Below, piece after piece: positions 22,930 to 34,519 of a DNA stretch of 64,000 bases (positions are counted from its first letter, which is position 1; each line of letters opens with the position of its first letter). Origin of the DNA: Doryteuthis pealeii (lineage: Eukaryota > Mollusca > Cephalopoda > Myopsida > Loliginidae); NCBI GenBank assembly GCA_023376005.1, contig CM042181.1:23431549-23495548 (forward strand). Reading direction: 5' to 3'. The notes under the pieces are model-generated. The model did no database searches. It saw nothing but the letters and a program-made list of their open reading frames with translations, and was not told the DNA's origin. The position numbers and the translations under genes are program-made.

Positions 22930-23152
22930 ATAAACGTTTCCACAATGAAAGCGCGATGCTCACCAGTCCAATTCATGGCAGCAACTGAAAAAGAAACGAA
23001 AAACAATGGCATTATAAAGAAACAAAACAAAATGGCATTATATGAAAAAAAAAAAATGGCATTATATGTACTTTTCGAAAATAAAAACACTTGTTTCTTT
23101 ACTTCATTTGCATTTTATTAAACCTACAAATGTGTCAGATCATTTTGCCTGT
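22930..23152 (-). repeat. Right long inverted arm of the HTH element
   Basis: Reverse complement of 22403-22608 with small insertions (an extra ggcattata-type repeat). It ends GATCATTTTGCCTGTCCCTG followed by TA. Confidence 0.8.
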
Positions 23153-23597
23153 CCCTGTATAACAAAAAGAAAGAAAAACAATGGTATAGCATTCATTTCT
23201 GAGAACAGATTTTACAAGCATACCATATATACTCATGGATAGGTCACATCCCTAATTTGGAGTTGCCAAAGTGGGTATTTGTGGTTGACCTGCAGATAAG
23301 TTGTATTATAATCTTGCTAGTTACACAATCTATTCTAACATAAAACTTATCAAATATTCACATTTGTTTAAAGACTTTGCTTAGAAATATTAGATCTAGA
23401 ACACTTTACCAGAGACTGTGATGCATAATACAAACATTTCTTAGTACTATAATTGTAAATGAGTCTGGGTAAAAACCCATAAAAATCAGCAGCATCAGGT
23501 GAATTTCAAGCAATGAGTTGGTAAGAATCTTTGATATATAGAGATTATTGCAACTTAATGATAAATAAAAATTAAAGTAGAGCTGTTTTACATTTCT

Positions 23598-23872
23598 GTT
23601 GAGAATAGAGGAAAAAGTGGATATAACAACACAGCAACTAGATTCAATTGATATTTTGCCTCGGTTTTTAGTGAGGCTTCCTCAGAATTTATTGTGAAGA
23701 CAAATACTTTTTACAGTCTGCTTTTAAAATTACTATTTCAGTAAAAAAGCAGACTGTAAAAAGTATTTGTCTTCACAATAAATTCTGAGGAAGCCTCACT
23801 AAATACTGAGGTGAAATATCATTTGAATTTAGTTGCTGTGTTGTTATATCCACCTTTTCCTCTATTTTCAAC
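23598..23872. mobile_element. Palindrome family P3, fold-back
   Basis: Arms of about 125 bp from gttgagaatagaggaaaaag to ccttttcctctattttcaac. CTGAGGA at 23785-23791, stem CCTCA/TGAGG, GAAAT at 23813-23817. Confidence 0.88.
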
Positions 23873-24899
23873 CTCATTTTGTCAGATTTACTCAATCCTT
23901 CACTCCTCATTTCTGATGAATTGATAGGTTGCACCACTGATTTTAGTGGAATTTTTGGTTAAAAAAGTGCAACCAATCTACGAGTATATACGATAAATCG
24001 AAAGCAGCTGAATAAGATCGAAAAATAAGATCAAAAGATGCAGTTTGTAAATCAAGTTACAAAATAGACATTTTTTTTTCCAATTTAATTTTGAAGGATT
24101 TTGACCAAATGTCAATAAAAATAAAAATAAAGATAAAAATACAATTATATTATAACCACCATTACCATTTTTCTTCCTTCTTTAATGTTGAACTTTTTAA
24201 AATATTTATTTCCATTTGTTGTTTTTGTTTGGAGAAAAAGAAAAGAAAAAAAAAACTTCAGGTTTTCAACTTTCATCTAGGAAGAATGGATTTAAGCAGT
24301 AGGTATTTATTTGGCTTTTAATGGGCGAGAACTGAACTCTCTGTACTAAAATGTGTTACAGTTTGGCCTTAAAATAAGGCCAAACTGTGACACAAAGTCA
24401 TTTTAGTGTGAGGGTGCCCTGCAGGAAGCAAGCCTCCTATACAAATTTTTCCCCAAGGTGCAAAATAACAATCATCAGATTAAAGACTTGATTGATACAG
24501 TTTATTTTTATTCTATTTTATTTTCAAAGATAGATGCTTTGACAAAGGCATGAAGTCACTTTTCCCTGAAATTTCTCATCAGTAGTATGTCAGTGTTTGA
24601 AAAGGGGAGAAAAAAAGAAAAAAAAGCTATTGAAGAGTGAACACTAGGGAAAACCACTGCTGCTCAGGAAGCAGAAACAGAGCTGTTACCTGTATTATCA
24701 ACCTTGGCAAGAGGGAGAAAAACTAGCTAGAATCAACAACCTTCATGAAAATGTAATTACAAAATGGTCTTACCATGGAGCAATGGTAAGCAACTTAATT
24801 ACTGCTGTTAAGATTCAGTCCTCACTTTATGCTCCATATTTGTGACCTTGTGTCATACTTATTTAAGTTTAGTAAATATCTATAAAGTAAAAATGCAAA

Positions 24900-25246
24900 G
24901 TTGTTAGGGTGGCCCAAAGTTGGTATCAGCCAGACAGCAAGGGAGTCTATCCCCTTTTAATTAGTGCTAGACCAAGGAGATTGTTTTAGCGTCTGAGGTG
25001 GAGTGCCACACCTACCATCAGCTCCTCCCTTTACCGCACTGTGTTTTACCTCTAATGTTTTACACACTTTACGTCTGTGCTACTCATACGCGCAGTTGGC
25101 GAGGTGGAGTGCCTCACCTAACATCAGCTCCTCCCTTTACCGCACAGTGTTTTACCTCTAATGTTTTACACACTTTACCTCTGTGCTACTCATACGCGGA
25201 GTTGGCGAGGGCTGGTATTGAACCTGGAACCTTGTGGTTTCTAGTT
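24900..25246 (-). mobile_element. tRNA-derived SINE S1 with internal 106-bp duplication
   Basis: Minus-strand copy whose body segment 24995-25100 is repeated at 25101-25206, both starting gaggtggagtgcc. It is truncated inside the tRNA head (after the B box), near 25246. Confidence 0.85.
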
Positions 25247-25304
25247 GGAAAAGTTAGATAACTATTTAGAAACATAACATGTAACTTATTACCTTGTATT
25301 AGAC

Positions 25305-25649
25305 CAGGGGTCACCAAACTACGGCCCGCAGGCCAGATCTGGCCCATGAAGGCATTTTATCAGGCCCTCCGCAGTACTTGAATTTGTTAAAATGTATAGA
25401 ACTAAACCTTTCTGTTAATGTTGTGTTCTTTGATAAGGTTTTGAAAATAAATATGTTGGTTAAATTTGTTTTTGTGCATCTTACGCCACTCATCCATGAA
25501 TATAACATGGAAAGATAAATTTTGTTTTACATCTTTTTTTTCAGAGCTTTCATTCTGGCTAGCAAGTATTGAACACAATAATAATGTGGCCTGTGCTTGT
25601 TATTTTTTCAATAATCCAGCCCAACGTGAAAAAAGTTTGGTGATCCCTG
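25305..25649. mobile_element. hAT-type MITE with perfect 8-bp target duplication
   Basis: Begins CAGGGGTCACCAAACTACGG and ends GTTTGGTGATCCCTG. TATTAGAC flanks both sides exactly (25297-25304 and 25650-25657). The termini resemble animal hAT (Charlie/MER5-like) ends. The internal sequence of about 345 bp total has no transposase. Confidence 0.93.
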
Positions 25650-26104
25650 TATTAGACTAAGAAAAGATTAGTAAATATTAAAAAAGAAAATAAAACAGGA
25701 AAAAAAAAAATGAATAACAAGACAAATAAAAGATGAAAGTCTGGTAATGTAGCTCACCAACCTAACACAGAATCAACAGTATTTTGCTTGAGGGGTGCCT
25801 CTGTGGGTGGGAAAATAGGCAAGGATTTTTTTTTGATGATTTTAAAAGATCATCATATTTGGCACAAATTTTTAGAAAAGGCAATTTTTAAAAACAAGTT
25901 AGAATGGTATTATCTCCCCTCAAAAGCTTTTCCTCTACCCTCAAAGGGTCCTCTTAACTTACAGATAATCCCTGCCTCTTACTGCGGGGTAAAGGTTAAG
26001 GAGTCACCCAAGCAGACCATTACTACCACAGTGAGACCAATTCTCAGTGGGGGCTTTACAAATATTGGCTTGTGTCAGAATAATATATATATATATATAT
26101 ATAA

Positions 26105-26344
26105 AAAAGGTGGCTTACCGGTGAATATGGGCACAATCGTTGGAGGTGCACAAAATCCAGGGGTTAAGTCAGCGATAAAACAAATACAAAGTGCTCAATA
26201 CAAAGTAGAGCAACGTAACATCTTATTCAATGAACACACATGTAATTGGCTGCAATTAATCGGTACCTCAATTAATTCAGTGGATTTAAACCTGAAGATC
26301 CTAATGGTGAAACTCGAGTAGGTTTCTATTGTATCCATTTCTTA
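26105..26344 (+). mobile_element. Family P5 element between two (TA)n runs
   Basis: 'cctcaattaattcagtggat', CTGAAGA at 26292-26298, GGTGAAACTCGAGTAGG. Homologous to 40397-40610 (minus). A 177-codon open frame across it (25788-26321) reads through the TA run and resembles nothing known; not called. Confidence 0.7.
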
Positions 26345-26424
26345 GATATATATATATATATATAGTTGTTTGTAGATGTTGAGTCCACGTATGCTTCTTT
26401 ATAAATGAATATAGTTGTGTATCA

Positions 26425-26725
26425 CATTTTCGGTGATATTGGAAGCATAGGAAATATATAAAAAGTGAACAAAAAAAACAGTTCTAATATATAATTGTTA
26501 TTTTACACAAGGTTCTCTATTTTTTTTCACATTTATTTTCTTTTCATATTAAATTATATTCAGTTGTCAAAAAAAAAAAAAAAAAAAAAAAAAAGGCAAA
26601 GGGGGAGGCCACCCGAAATATTAGAAAAATAAAGCAAACCTAGGGCAAAAGAATAGTTATATATTAGAACTGTTTTTTGTTCACTTTTTATATATTTCCT
26701 ATGCTTCCAATACCACCAAAAATGT
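26425..26725. repeat. Fold-back element, inverted arms around poly-A
   Basis: 'gtgatattggaagcatagga' ... 'acagttctaatatata' and the inverse at 26660-26725. Arms of about 60 bp; loop with A-run (26571-26594). Confidence 0.85.
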
Positions 26726-26779
26726 TCACAAGAACAATATATTGATAGACAACTCTCTCTCTCTCATATATATGTATAT

Positions 26780-26972
26780 ATAAGTAAAGAAATAACAAAA
26801 GACTTAGAGATTTTGCATTATAGTCTATTTCAGGGAACTTAAACAAAGTGTCTAACTCTCCCAAATCATCAGATGCGAATGACGAGTCGGGAGAGTTAGA
26901 CAATTTGTCTAAGCTCCCTGAAAGACTATAAGCTAAATCTCTAAGTCTTTTGTTATTTCTTTACTTATATAT
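26780..26972. repeat. Fold-back element with GC-richer centre
   Basis: Arms aagtaaagaaataacaaaag / cttttgttatttctttactt, inner pair gtctaactctccc / gggagagttagac. Loop aaatcatcagatgcgaatga. Confidence 0.85.
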
Positions 26973-27221
26973 TTGCTCTGTAACTCTAACATTAAGAGCA
27001 CACATTGAGCTCTCAAACTGCGACAGGTTTTTTTAAATTAAAACTTGTGTTGTTAGGAAGATTTCTTCTCTGGACTTTTGGATATATATATATATATATA
27101 ACATACACACACACACACACACACACACTCTCTCTCTCTCTCTCTCTGCAACTGTGATGTCTTGTGGAGAAAAGCAGACTCGTCAGTAATAGACACTGGA
27201 GATTTATTGGGATTAACCTAG

Positions 27222-27330
27222 TCTGGCATAAGGTCACAAATATCCAGTGAGAACTGAACTCTCTTTACTAGTCATGGCCAGTGAGATTTGCTTGCTAACA
27301 ATTGTGCTATAGCAAGGATACCAAATGGTA
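27222..27330 (-). mobile_element. tRNA-derived SINE S5, diverged
   Basis: Minus strand: gctatagcacaattgttagc, ccatgactagtaaagagag, ttcagttctcactggatatt, gaccttatgccagactaggt. Confidence 0.55.
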
Positions 27331-27391
27331 GCTGTATATTAGTGTGGCTTCTTCCATATGTTTGGATTCTTTATAACTTATTACATAAAAC

Positions 27392-27472
27392 AGTGAATCC
27401 TGCCTGGATTTGAACCTTTGACCTAGAGGTCAGCAGGCAAGTGACATATCCACTAGACCCGGGTATTACTGC
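27392..27472 (-). mobile_element. tRNA-like SINE head
   Basis: Minus strand: GGGTCTAGTGGATATGTCAC, then AAAGGTTCAAATCCAGGCAG, with a perfect B-box core GGTTCAAATCC. It could be an old tRNA pseudogene or a SINE head; the body was not assigned. Confidence 0.55.
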
Positions 27473-27634
27473 TTGAACAACACAGTAACATTAATTTGCA
27501 GATATTAACTCAGGCAGAGTGATTATAAACAGAAGTGCTGAACTATGTGGAAATTTTTGATGGGCACTATGCTAATATTAAAGGTGTTCATTGTGTAATG
27601 GTTATTATTCTAAGAAAAGGACAGGGTGACAAAT

Positions 27635-27722
27635 CAGGCAGACTGGGCTCTTTAATCTTGGTATGGCAACTGGTCTAGGAGAAGGAAAATTCAGAATTCA
27701 AACCTGTTAATTTCTATTTCTC
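27635..27722 (+). mobile_element. SINE S3 fragment
   Basis: gcagactgggctctttaatc ... gtctaggagaaggaaaattc ... aaacctgttaatttc. Cut off where a palindromic element begins. Confidence 0.7.
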
Positions 27723-27945
27723 TGAATTATTGAGATGAGGCTTGATAATTTGTATTATCTGGATCATTCAGACTATTGTACTCATCTTTATGACTCCCGA
27801 TTATAACAAGAAGGTTCCCAAGTTCGAGAAAGCTCCTGAGTCCGACAAGAAATACCTGAAGAAGGCCGGAGGCCACATCAGCCAAAACGTTGTACAGATA
27901 ACAATAAAGAGGAGAGCATAAGTTTGAATAATCCAGATGATACAA
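27723..27945. mobile_element. Palindrome family P1 with shortened left arm
   Basis: Left arm only to 'ttgtactcatctttatgact'. Right arm complete: acctgaagaaggccggaggc, cacatcagccaaaacgttg, ataacaataaagaggag. Confidence 0.8.
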
Positions 27946-27999
27946 ACTGTTAATTTCTGCTTAAAAATTGGTGGAGGGGTTGGGTAAATACACAGTAGG

Positions 28000-28282
28000 C
28001 TGGTATCAAAATATTTTGGTTATAATTTAAAGGTTAGCTATTTAATAAATGAACTTGTTCTGAAAATTTTATTGAATAAGAAATTATGATATTTTAGACA
28101 AAAGACAACAGCCAGTTACTTGATGTTGATTATTGGTTTACGTTTTATTATCATTTTTTTAATCTATTACATAAATGGCAATTTCTGCCTATGTACAACC
28201 TGTTGGCATCTACACCAGTGATCTGATCATGAAACGTTACATATATATTAAGCTAATATTCAGGAACAGGTCTGGCTCATTG

Positions 28283-28318
<36 letters not shown>

Positions 28319-29283
28319 ACAATGGAATCCTTGGGGACATTTTTATAATGGAGGAGGAGGAGGAGGAGGAAAAAGATGTTTCAGTGAGAGAGTGGGAAGA
28401 AGGGTTGTAGCAATAGTAACTCCTCTCCCCCCTTTCACTGTTTATCATAATTCTTCAATGTTTCATTTACTGCATAATCTAATTGTTTTTAAAAAATACT
28501 CTTACAATATAAAATAAAGTAATCTATATATATAAATATAAATATAGATAAGAGATATTATTTTTAACTTTTTAAATCCCAGGCAACAATGGGTAGCTCT
28601 GCTAGTCAAAAATAAAATCATTGTCACAAACAATGTGAGAAAACATTTCAAGCTGCAGAAGAAAATTTAGAAAGAAAAAAAAAAAAAAAGTCTTAAATTG
28701 ATTTTGAGATCAATCAAAAGTTATTTTTGTATCTTGTACAATTTGAGACGGGTTGAAAAAAAACAAAAAAAACAAAAAACAAAAAACAAAAACAAAACAA
28801 AAAAATATCAAAAGAATCTTCCATAAAGTGAGGGATCTATTTTTCGCTACATCTAGTTAAAAACTGATCCCCCACTTTTGAGAGATAATTTCTAAAGTCT
28901 AGTAAGAATGGAAGTAATTGGGGGAAAAAAAAAAAAAAAATCAATATTTAACACAAAAATTAAAGATACTTTTATTAAAATGTCCTGAGGATAAGAGGAT
29001 AAAAATACATGAAATAAAAATATCAAGAAAATTCTGTAGATTTTTTTCTGTTTAATAATAAATATAGATTCCCTACATGTTTAGGGATATCACTTTCATT
29101 TATCAAAGTGTTAAAAATGCAGAAATTCTGTGACCAAAATTGAGGGATCTCTCAATAACTTAATTCTAATATAAAATTGATTACCCACTTTGTGTCCACA
29201 TGTTGTTCATTTTATTAGAAAGTTTTCAGTCTACTCTTTTGACAATTTAATAAAGAAAAAAAAAGTATGACAAATATTTGATA

Positions 29284-29331
<48 letters not shown>

Positions 29332-29714
29332 CCTCCACCCCATTTCACCAGGGAATATTATAATACTTTGTACATAAGACCAGGGGATGAGAAGTGTTTT
29401 CTTTTTAGCCATTTTCTGGGGAATAAAAATATTCTGAATGCAAGAAAACTAACCACACCCAAAACTAGAAAGACAAGAGTGAGGAATTCACCATTTTTTT
29501 TTAAAGGTGGCCAAATATTATTTAATAAATATCTGCCCTGACTCTTGGTCAGTTTAGCTTTATTTAAGATACTCTGAAGAACCAGAATAGTGCCATCAAA
29601 CCCTAACCAGATCTTCAGCTGCAGTGAGCATACCCACCTGTCTTGCATAAGCCTTATCAGCTATGAATATACCTGCATGAACCTCCCCCTTAATTTTCGT
29701 TATTGAAGCCAAGC

Positions 29715-29811
<97 letters not shown>

Positions 29812-29897
29812 AAGGCAGGGGGGTGGATGTAGGATTATTTTGATATATAAGGTGTGCTGGAGGTCACAACTTAAATTTATAGACTCTTTGTGGCTGC
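28000..29897. other. Low-complexity DNA
   Basis: Poly-A, (GGA)n, (TA)n and (AAAT)n runs. No gene recognised; the frame at 29898-30173 (91 codons) also has no recognisable product. Confidence 0.55.
29286..29328. repeat. (TA)n, one of about twenty
   Basis: Others of note: 10272-10292, 10576-10606, 14082-14117, 15986-16014, 19363-19408, 22023-22046, 26083-26104, 26346-26364, 27080-27102, 29748-29779, 31518-31541, 32600-32620, 40370-40396, 40609-40651, 55773-55793, 58531-58570. Confidence 0.95.
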
Positions 29898-30179
29898 ATG
29901 GATTCAATCAGCCAATCAACATGCTCGAATACGTGGTTGGTTAACTATTTAATGGCCTTCACGAAAAGGCTTGTGCTTAACACGGATGAATGGATCAACC
30001 CTCAAGGATTCTACTCAAAACGGATCAAACTTAATACCACAAGGGATCTCTCCACTGTAAAGTGCTCTCACCTGCAGCCGAAAAATGGCCACAAGAATCT
30101 TAACACGGGGGTGGGTGGGGTGGAAACCTTGTTTAAAAATTGGCTTAGCCCAATGAATTCCCATTTTATTTAATCAACA

Positions 30180-30475
30180 GTTTATTTGGCTTCGACCAGA
30201 AGGTCCGGTGGCTTTGACTCTGGATTGCATAAATTGACATCGTTGATCTCAGGGGGCCTTCCCCTCAGGCAATACCTGCCCCTTTAATTTAAAGGGGCAG
30301 GGCTGGGTTTATTGCCCAGTGCCTGAGGCGCCCCCTTGAGGGGGAATGCCGATGGGATCAACGCATTTTTAGCACCCGCCTCCCATGAGCTTCGGTTCGT
30401 GGGTGGTCCCACATTAATAGGGCCTTGTGCCTAACCCATACATGTAGGGTACGTGGTAAATATCAACAATTTATA
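30180..30475 (+). mobile_element. Retroposon (family S6) with GC-rich palindromic core
   Basis: The 3' half (gatcaacgcatttttagcac, ccatgagcttcggttcgtgg, tcccacattaatagggcctt) is shared with the minus-strand copy at 8378-8545. The centre is a GC-rich nested inverted repeat (listed separately). No ORF. Confidence 0.6.
30249..30346. repeat. GC-rich nested inverted repeat
   Basis: Inner palindrome CCTGCCCCTTTAA-T-TTAAAGGGGCAGG (30275-30301), inside an outer pair CCTCAGGCA / TGCCTGAGG extended by GGGGGC / GCCCCC. It could form a cruciform or RNA hairpin. Confidence 0.85.
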
Positions 30476-30797
30476 TTGTTGCCTTCAGCTCTCCAGAAAA
30501 ATCATGAATATATAAAAATCAATTCTAAGACGGAATTGGAACACATAGCTGTTTAGGGGTAAACGGGGTGGAGGAATGGGGGTGGGTGGAGGAATGAGGA
30601 CAATTCAGGAAGTGAATTATTATCTTCTCGACTAACAACCAATTCATTTTGGAATAATCTTGCCAAAAAAGTTTATCTTAAAGAAAAGATTTTTATTTGG
30701 TCTTCTCAGCAGTTTTTTTGGCACGGCTGAAAAAGAATGATGTACAAGAGTTGATGATAGAGAATCAATTCTGACCTCCTGGCTACTTTATTGTTTA

Positions 30798-31125
30798 CTA
30801 GAAGTGGCTACCCAGCATTGCCTGGGTAGAGAGGGGATTAAAAAATGTGAGTCTGACAGAACCATTGATTGTTTTAGTCTTCCATAATTAATATTTTTTT
30901 TAATGTTTTAATCCCAAACACAACCAATGACTTTCCATTTCTATTCAAATTCTAATTTTTGAATATCTTCCTAGATATAAATAGAATCTTCATTATTTTT
31001 ACACAAAAAGCAAGCTCTGGTGATAGTAAATGAGTATATATATATATTTATTTTGTCATTAATTGTTTTATTTTTTCTAGTTTACTTCGGACATACATAC
31101 AACCCAACTGTCCTTTACGTATAGA
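30798..31125 (-). mobile_element. Helitron-like non-autonomous element
   Basis: On the minus strand it starts TCTATACGTAAAGGACAGTTG and ends with the hairpin CTACCCAGGCAATGCTGGGTAG followed by CTAG, then T. No target duplication, as expected for Helitrons. No Rep/helicase coding sequence. Confidence 0.8.
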
Positions 31126-31544
31126 CAGATGTTTGTTTATATATGCTATGATAAGCAGAAGCCAAAACTCCTTGGGGTGGGGGTGGATTTGCTACAACAT
31201 AAAAAAAAAATTCTTGATATATATAATGGCCAATCAATATAAATAATTCAGTCATTTTTGATGAGTACTAAGAGATATATATATATACTAACACACTCAC
31301 ACTTTAAAGTATAGAAGAAAATGAATAAATTCTAATGTGATAAATTTATTTTTGCATTCATTAACCTCACAAATGAGTGAACTTTTTATGATATATCAGT
31401 TTCTATTCCATCTCCTCCTTTATAGGGGTTGCCATGTTAATCCAAATATTTGCATACCTTTTGGGGAAGACTGATATGCAGTACAGAAGAAAGGAAGACA
31501 CACATACACACTATTATTATATATATATATATATATATATCTTT

Positions 31545-31640
31545 CTTTGAAAGAAAAATTTAACAAACTGTCATTTGACTATGATAAATATAAGATAATA
31601 TAGATAGTCAAATGATGGTTTGTTAAGTTTTTCTTTCTTT
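31545..31640. repeat. Short palindrome beside (TA)n
   Basis: Arms gaaagaaaaatttaacaaac and the inverse pair around 'gactatgataaatataagataatatagatagtc'. About 34 bp per arm with an AT-rich loop. It directly abuts the (TA)n at 31518-31541. Confidence 0.7.
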
Positions 31641-31658
31641 GAAAGTAATATCTTGCTC

Positions 31659-32265
31659 TGTAAAGAAAATATAGTTTAGAAAAAACAACAAAATTAAGTC
31701 AAAGATTGACTTACATATAGCCGATGCTAAAGTGTTTCAGTTTTGATAAAACCTTTCTAATAAGAATGTTCTCGGGGGGGGGGGGGGGGCACAGTTAAGT
31801 CCGATGCTTTTACTCTCCAACTGACCAAGTGTTTAGTCTGAAACAATCTCTCCCAGCAATGCTGCACTCTTCTCACCAACACTATCAAAATATCTTTTCT
31901 CTCGTCCACTCGTCACAACAGCCAAAATGCTACTGCAAGCTTTTCTCCCAGGTTTGTGAGGGCTGGTCAATAAATACACAATTACAGTGTTCATCCGGGC
32001 TCCTTACTCTGACTTACCCATGCAGCACGTGCGACATTAATCAGCACGCGTCAATCCTTCACATCTGGGCCACTGGACAGTTTAGCAATTCCCATGCGTC
32101 AGGCCACGACTCACGATCAGGAGGATGCGAGTTCAATCTCCCCACTCGCCTCTGATCTCATTCTGCATGCCAAACACAGTCGTGCACACTTCGAACCACT
32201 ACATTTGTGGTTTCTCTCTCCACAACTTAATTTAGTTGTTTTTTCTAAACTATATTTTCTTTACA
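31659..32265. mobile_element. 607-bp element with 40-bp inverted ends
   Basis: 31659-31698 and 32226-32265 are inverted copies with one mismatch (TGTAAAGAAAATATAGTTTA...). The interior is GC-richer than its surroundings and has a poly-G run (31764-31780), a non-assignable 108-codon frame, and near 32090-32150 a tRNA-like T-arm (GCGAGTTCAATCTCC). Confidence 0.55.
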
Positions 32266-32339
32266 CCGTCAGATTTCATATCCATTTTTTCTTCTCATAT
32301 TGCTCTGTATATAATTAATTTTTTTAGTTACTATACATT

Positions 32340-33629
32340 GAGCTCTCTTAGGGATTTATAAAAATCCTTGCATGAATCTATAAGTTTGCACCTACAAGAG
32401 CATACAGTATGGATGTACCAGTCAATGTTTCAGCAGATATTAGAAAGACTTGAAAGAAACTCAATGTTAACTGAAAATTGATCATTTGTTGTTTTTTTTT
32501 GTATATTTTTTGTTTTTTAACTGAAATATGCAAACCTGGAAGATCACATTACATCAATCTTCATACACCATTCTCAACATGGCATTGTACCAGGTTTTTA
32601 TATATATATATATATATATGTTTCCTTCAGATAGGATAGACAAGGGGGGGGTGAAACAGGCGGTTGACAAGAAATAATGATCTGATAGAAAAAATATAAT
32701 TACAACAATCTTTGCTGGTTTTTAACTGCCAGAGACGGGGGGGGGGGAGGGGAAAGAGTGAGAAATTCTAAAGTTTCATCCTGGCACTGGTCACCCTCCC
32801 CCACCACAAATTAATAGCAAAAAGTAATAAGATTACAATGCTAATTTTAATAATAATAATTAAAATAATAATAATAATTGTGAAGGAAGGTGAAATCTGA
32901 ATGTCATTGAGACATTTTATTTTGTGCAATCAGTTTCTGCTGGTTGTGCATATTTTGGGATTTTTTGTATTCTGGAGACAAATAACTGCCAGGTAGGGGG
33001 GGGGGGGAGTGGTTTCCTATTTTTAGCTTTTTTTCTTCTTTCATTTTTTGGTGCTGCCAACACTGAAAAGAGTGAAGTGATGAAAGACTAAATGGAATAT
33101 TTTTTTTTGTTAGGAAGTGAGCAACATTCTGGAAACTTTATGGCAATAACATCTGAATATATTGTGGTCGTTCCTCAGAATCCAATTTTTTCATCTACTT
33201 GGATTACAAAGAAAACAAGATTCAATTCTTTCAGAATTATTTATGATTAAATGAAATTTGTTTAGAACCCCCCCCCCCAAAAAAAAAAAAAAACCCCAGA
33301 CCACTCTTTGGTTGGTAAGCCACAAGACAAGGGCCCCATTCACTAATCATATAACCATAACAACTGAAACCACAGAACAACAGTTTTCAGATGAAAGATG
33401 CTGATTGGACAATATTCTGGGTTGAATAGCCAATCAAAACTCTTCTTTATGTTAACACAACATTTCAGCCGATCCATTCCTAAGTCCTCATTAAGAGAAA
33501 AGTTTGAGAGAAGACTAACAAACCTCTCTTGGGTAGATGCACTTGCAGAGGCCAGAGAAATAGATTGCTTCGAAACGGGTTAACCGCAAACAATAAAATG
33601 AAGTTTGACTAAACAATTTCAGTCAAAGA

Positions 33630-33669
<40 letters not shown>

Positions 33670-34215
33670 TTGTTCTTTTGTTGAATTTAACATAAAAGCA
33701 AACAAAGGATTTTACAAACATGGCTGTTTTTTTTGTGGGTGTTTTTAAAAATTTTTTTTTACAAAGCCATGATATTCAATCAAGCATCTCAACCCCAAGC
33801 AAAATACACACACAAAAAGACAAAAAAGGGGTGGGGGTAGTAGGTAAGGCTAGCAATATAATTACTTTCAATAAAATATTCCTACCTCAGTTCCATAATA
33901 GTCGTTATATTTAGAGTTTTAAATATTTATGCAAATGTAACAATTATTATGAAACAAAAGCGGGACTTTTGTGCAGTAGACAATTCTATAGTGTGTTTTA
34001 TAGACAAAAATAATTTTTGAAGAGAGAGGGGGAGAGGAAGGAAATATCAAGTGGGGTGGTGGTGAGTTAAATTAAATAATTTAAAAAATAAAAATAAAAA
34101 AAAGTTTTGTGATTAATTTCTGAACTTTCTTTTGACTGAATAAAAATAAACAAAACTGAAATATTAAAAACAGTTAAAGAGAATTTAATTATTCAGTTTC
34201 ATATGATTTAAATAT
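32340..34215. other. No recognisable gene
   Basis: Poly-G, poly-C and long poly-A tracts with AT-rich sequence. A 61-codon frame at 33398-33583 is not recognised. Confidence 0.55.
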
Positions 34216-34221
34216 TTTCGT

Positions 34222-34492
34222 TCTATTTCTCTGAATTTTTGAAATGAGGCTTGATAATTTGTATTATTAGGATTATTCGGACTATTGTCCTCATCTTTAT
34301 TGTTATCCATACAACGTTTTAGCCGATGTGCCCTCCAGCCTTATTTAGGTATTTCTTGTTGGACTCGAGTTCCAGTAGGCTGAAGAGTCCAACAAGAAAT
34401 ATCTGAAAAAGGCTGGAGAGCACATCGGCTGAAATATTGTACAGATAATAAAGATGATGACAATAGTCTGAATAATCCTAATAATACATTTT
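34222..34492. mobile_element. Palindrome family P1, full fold-back
   Basis: gaggcttgataatttgtatt, acaacgttttagccgatgtg and the inverse tatctgaaaaaggctggaga, gcacatcggctgaaatattg. Confidence 0.85.
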
Positions 34493-34519
34493 AGTTCTAT
34501 ATGTAATTCTCACCATGAC

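Larger units (their letters stand above)
22403..23152 (+). mobile_element. Tc1/mariner-type element reduced to the HTH domain between long inverted repeats
   Basis: The termini CAGGGTCAGGCAAAATGATC and its near-perfect inverted copy are flanked by TA. Inside, two overlapping frames encode WTGEHRAFIVETFIKTNES, RAFRLHFNLGRHDPV, then FRATGSALKRKSTGRPHTAR, TPENVAAVRASV and LSEISLRRILHNDLQMHPYK. These are the N-terminal paired helix-turn-helix DNA-binding region of mariner-like transposases of the DUF4817-bearing type. One frameshift near 22700 separates the two halves. The catalytic DDE/D half is absent; after MHPYK the sequence becomes the reverse complement of the element's own start, so about 200 bp form each arm, including the first part of the ORF. 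A non-autonomous derivative. Confidence 0.85.

Noticed and set aside
25788..26321. 177-codon open frame
   Set aside because: It reads through a (TA)n run into a P5 element that has a non-coding homolog at 40397-40610. No family resemblance.
31829..32155. 108-codon ORF as a host gene
   Set aside because: No recognisable domain, no splice or start context, and it lies within an inverted-ended repeat block.
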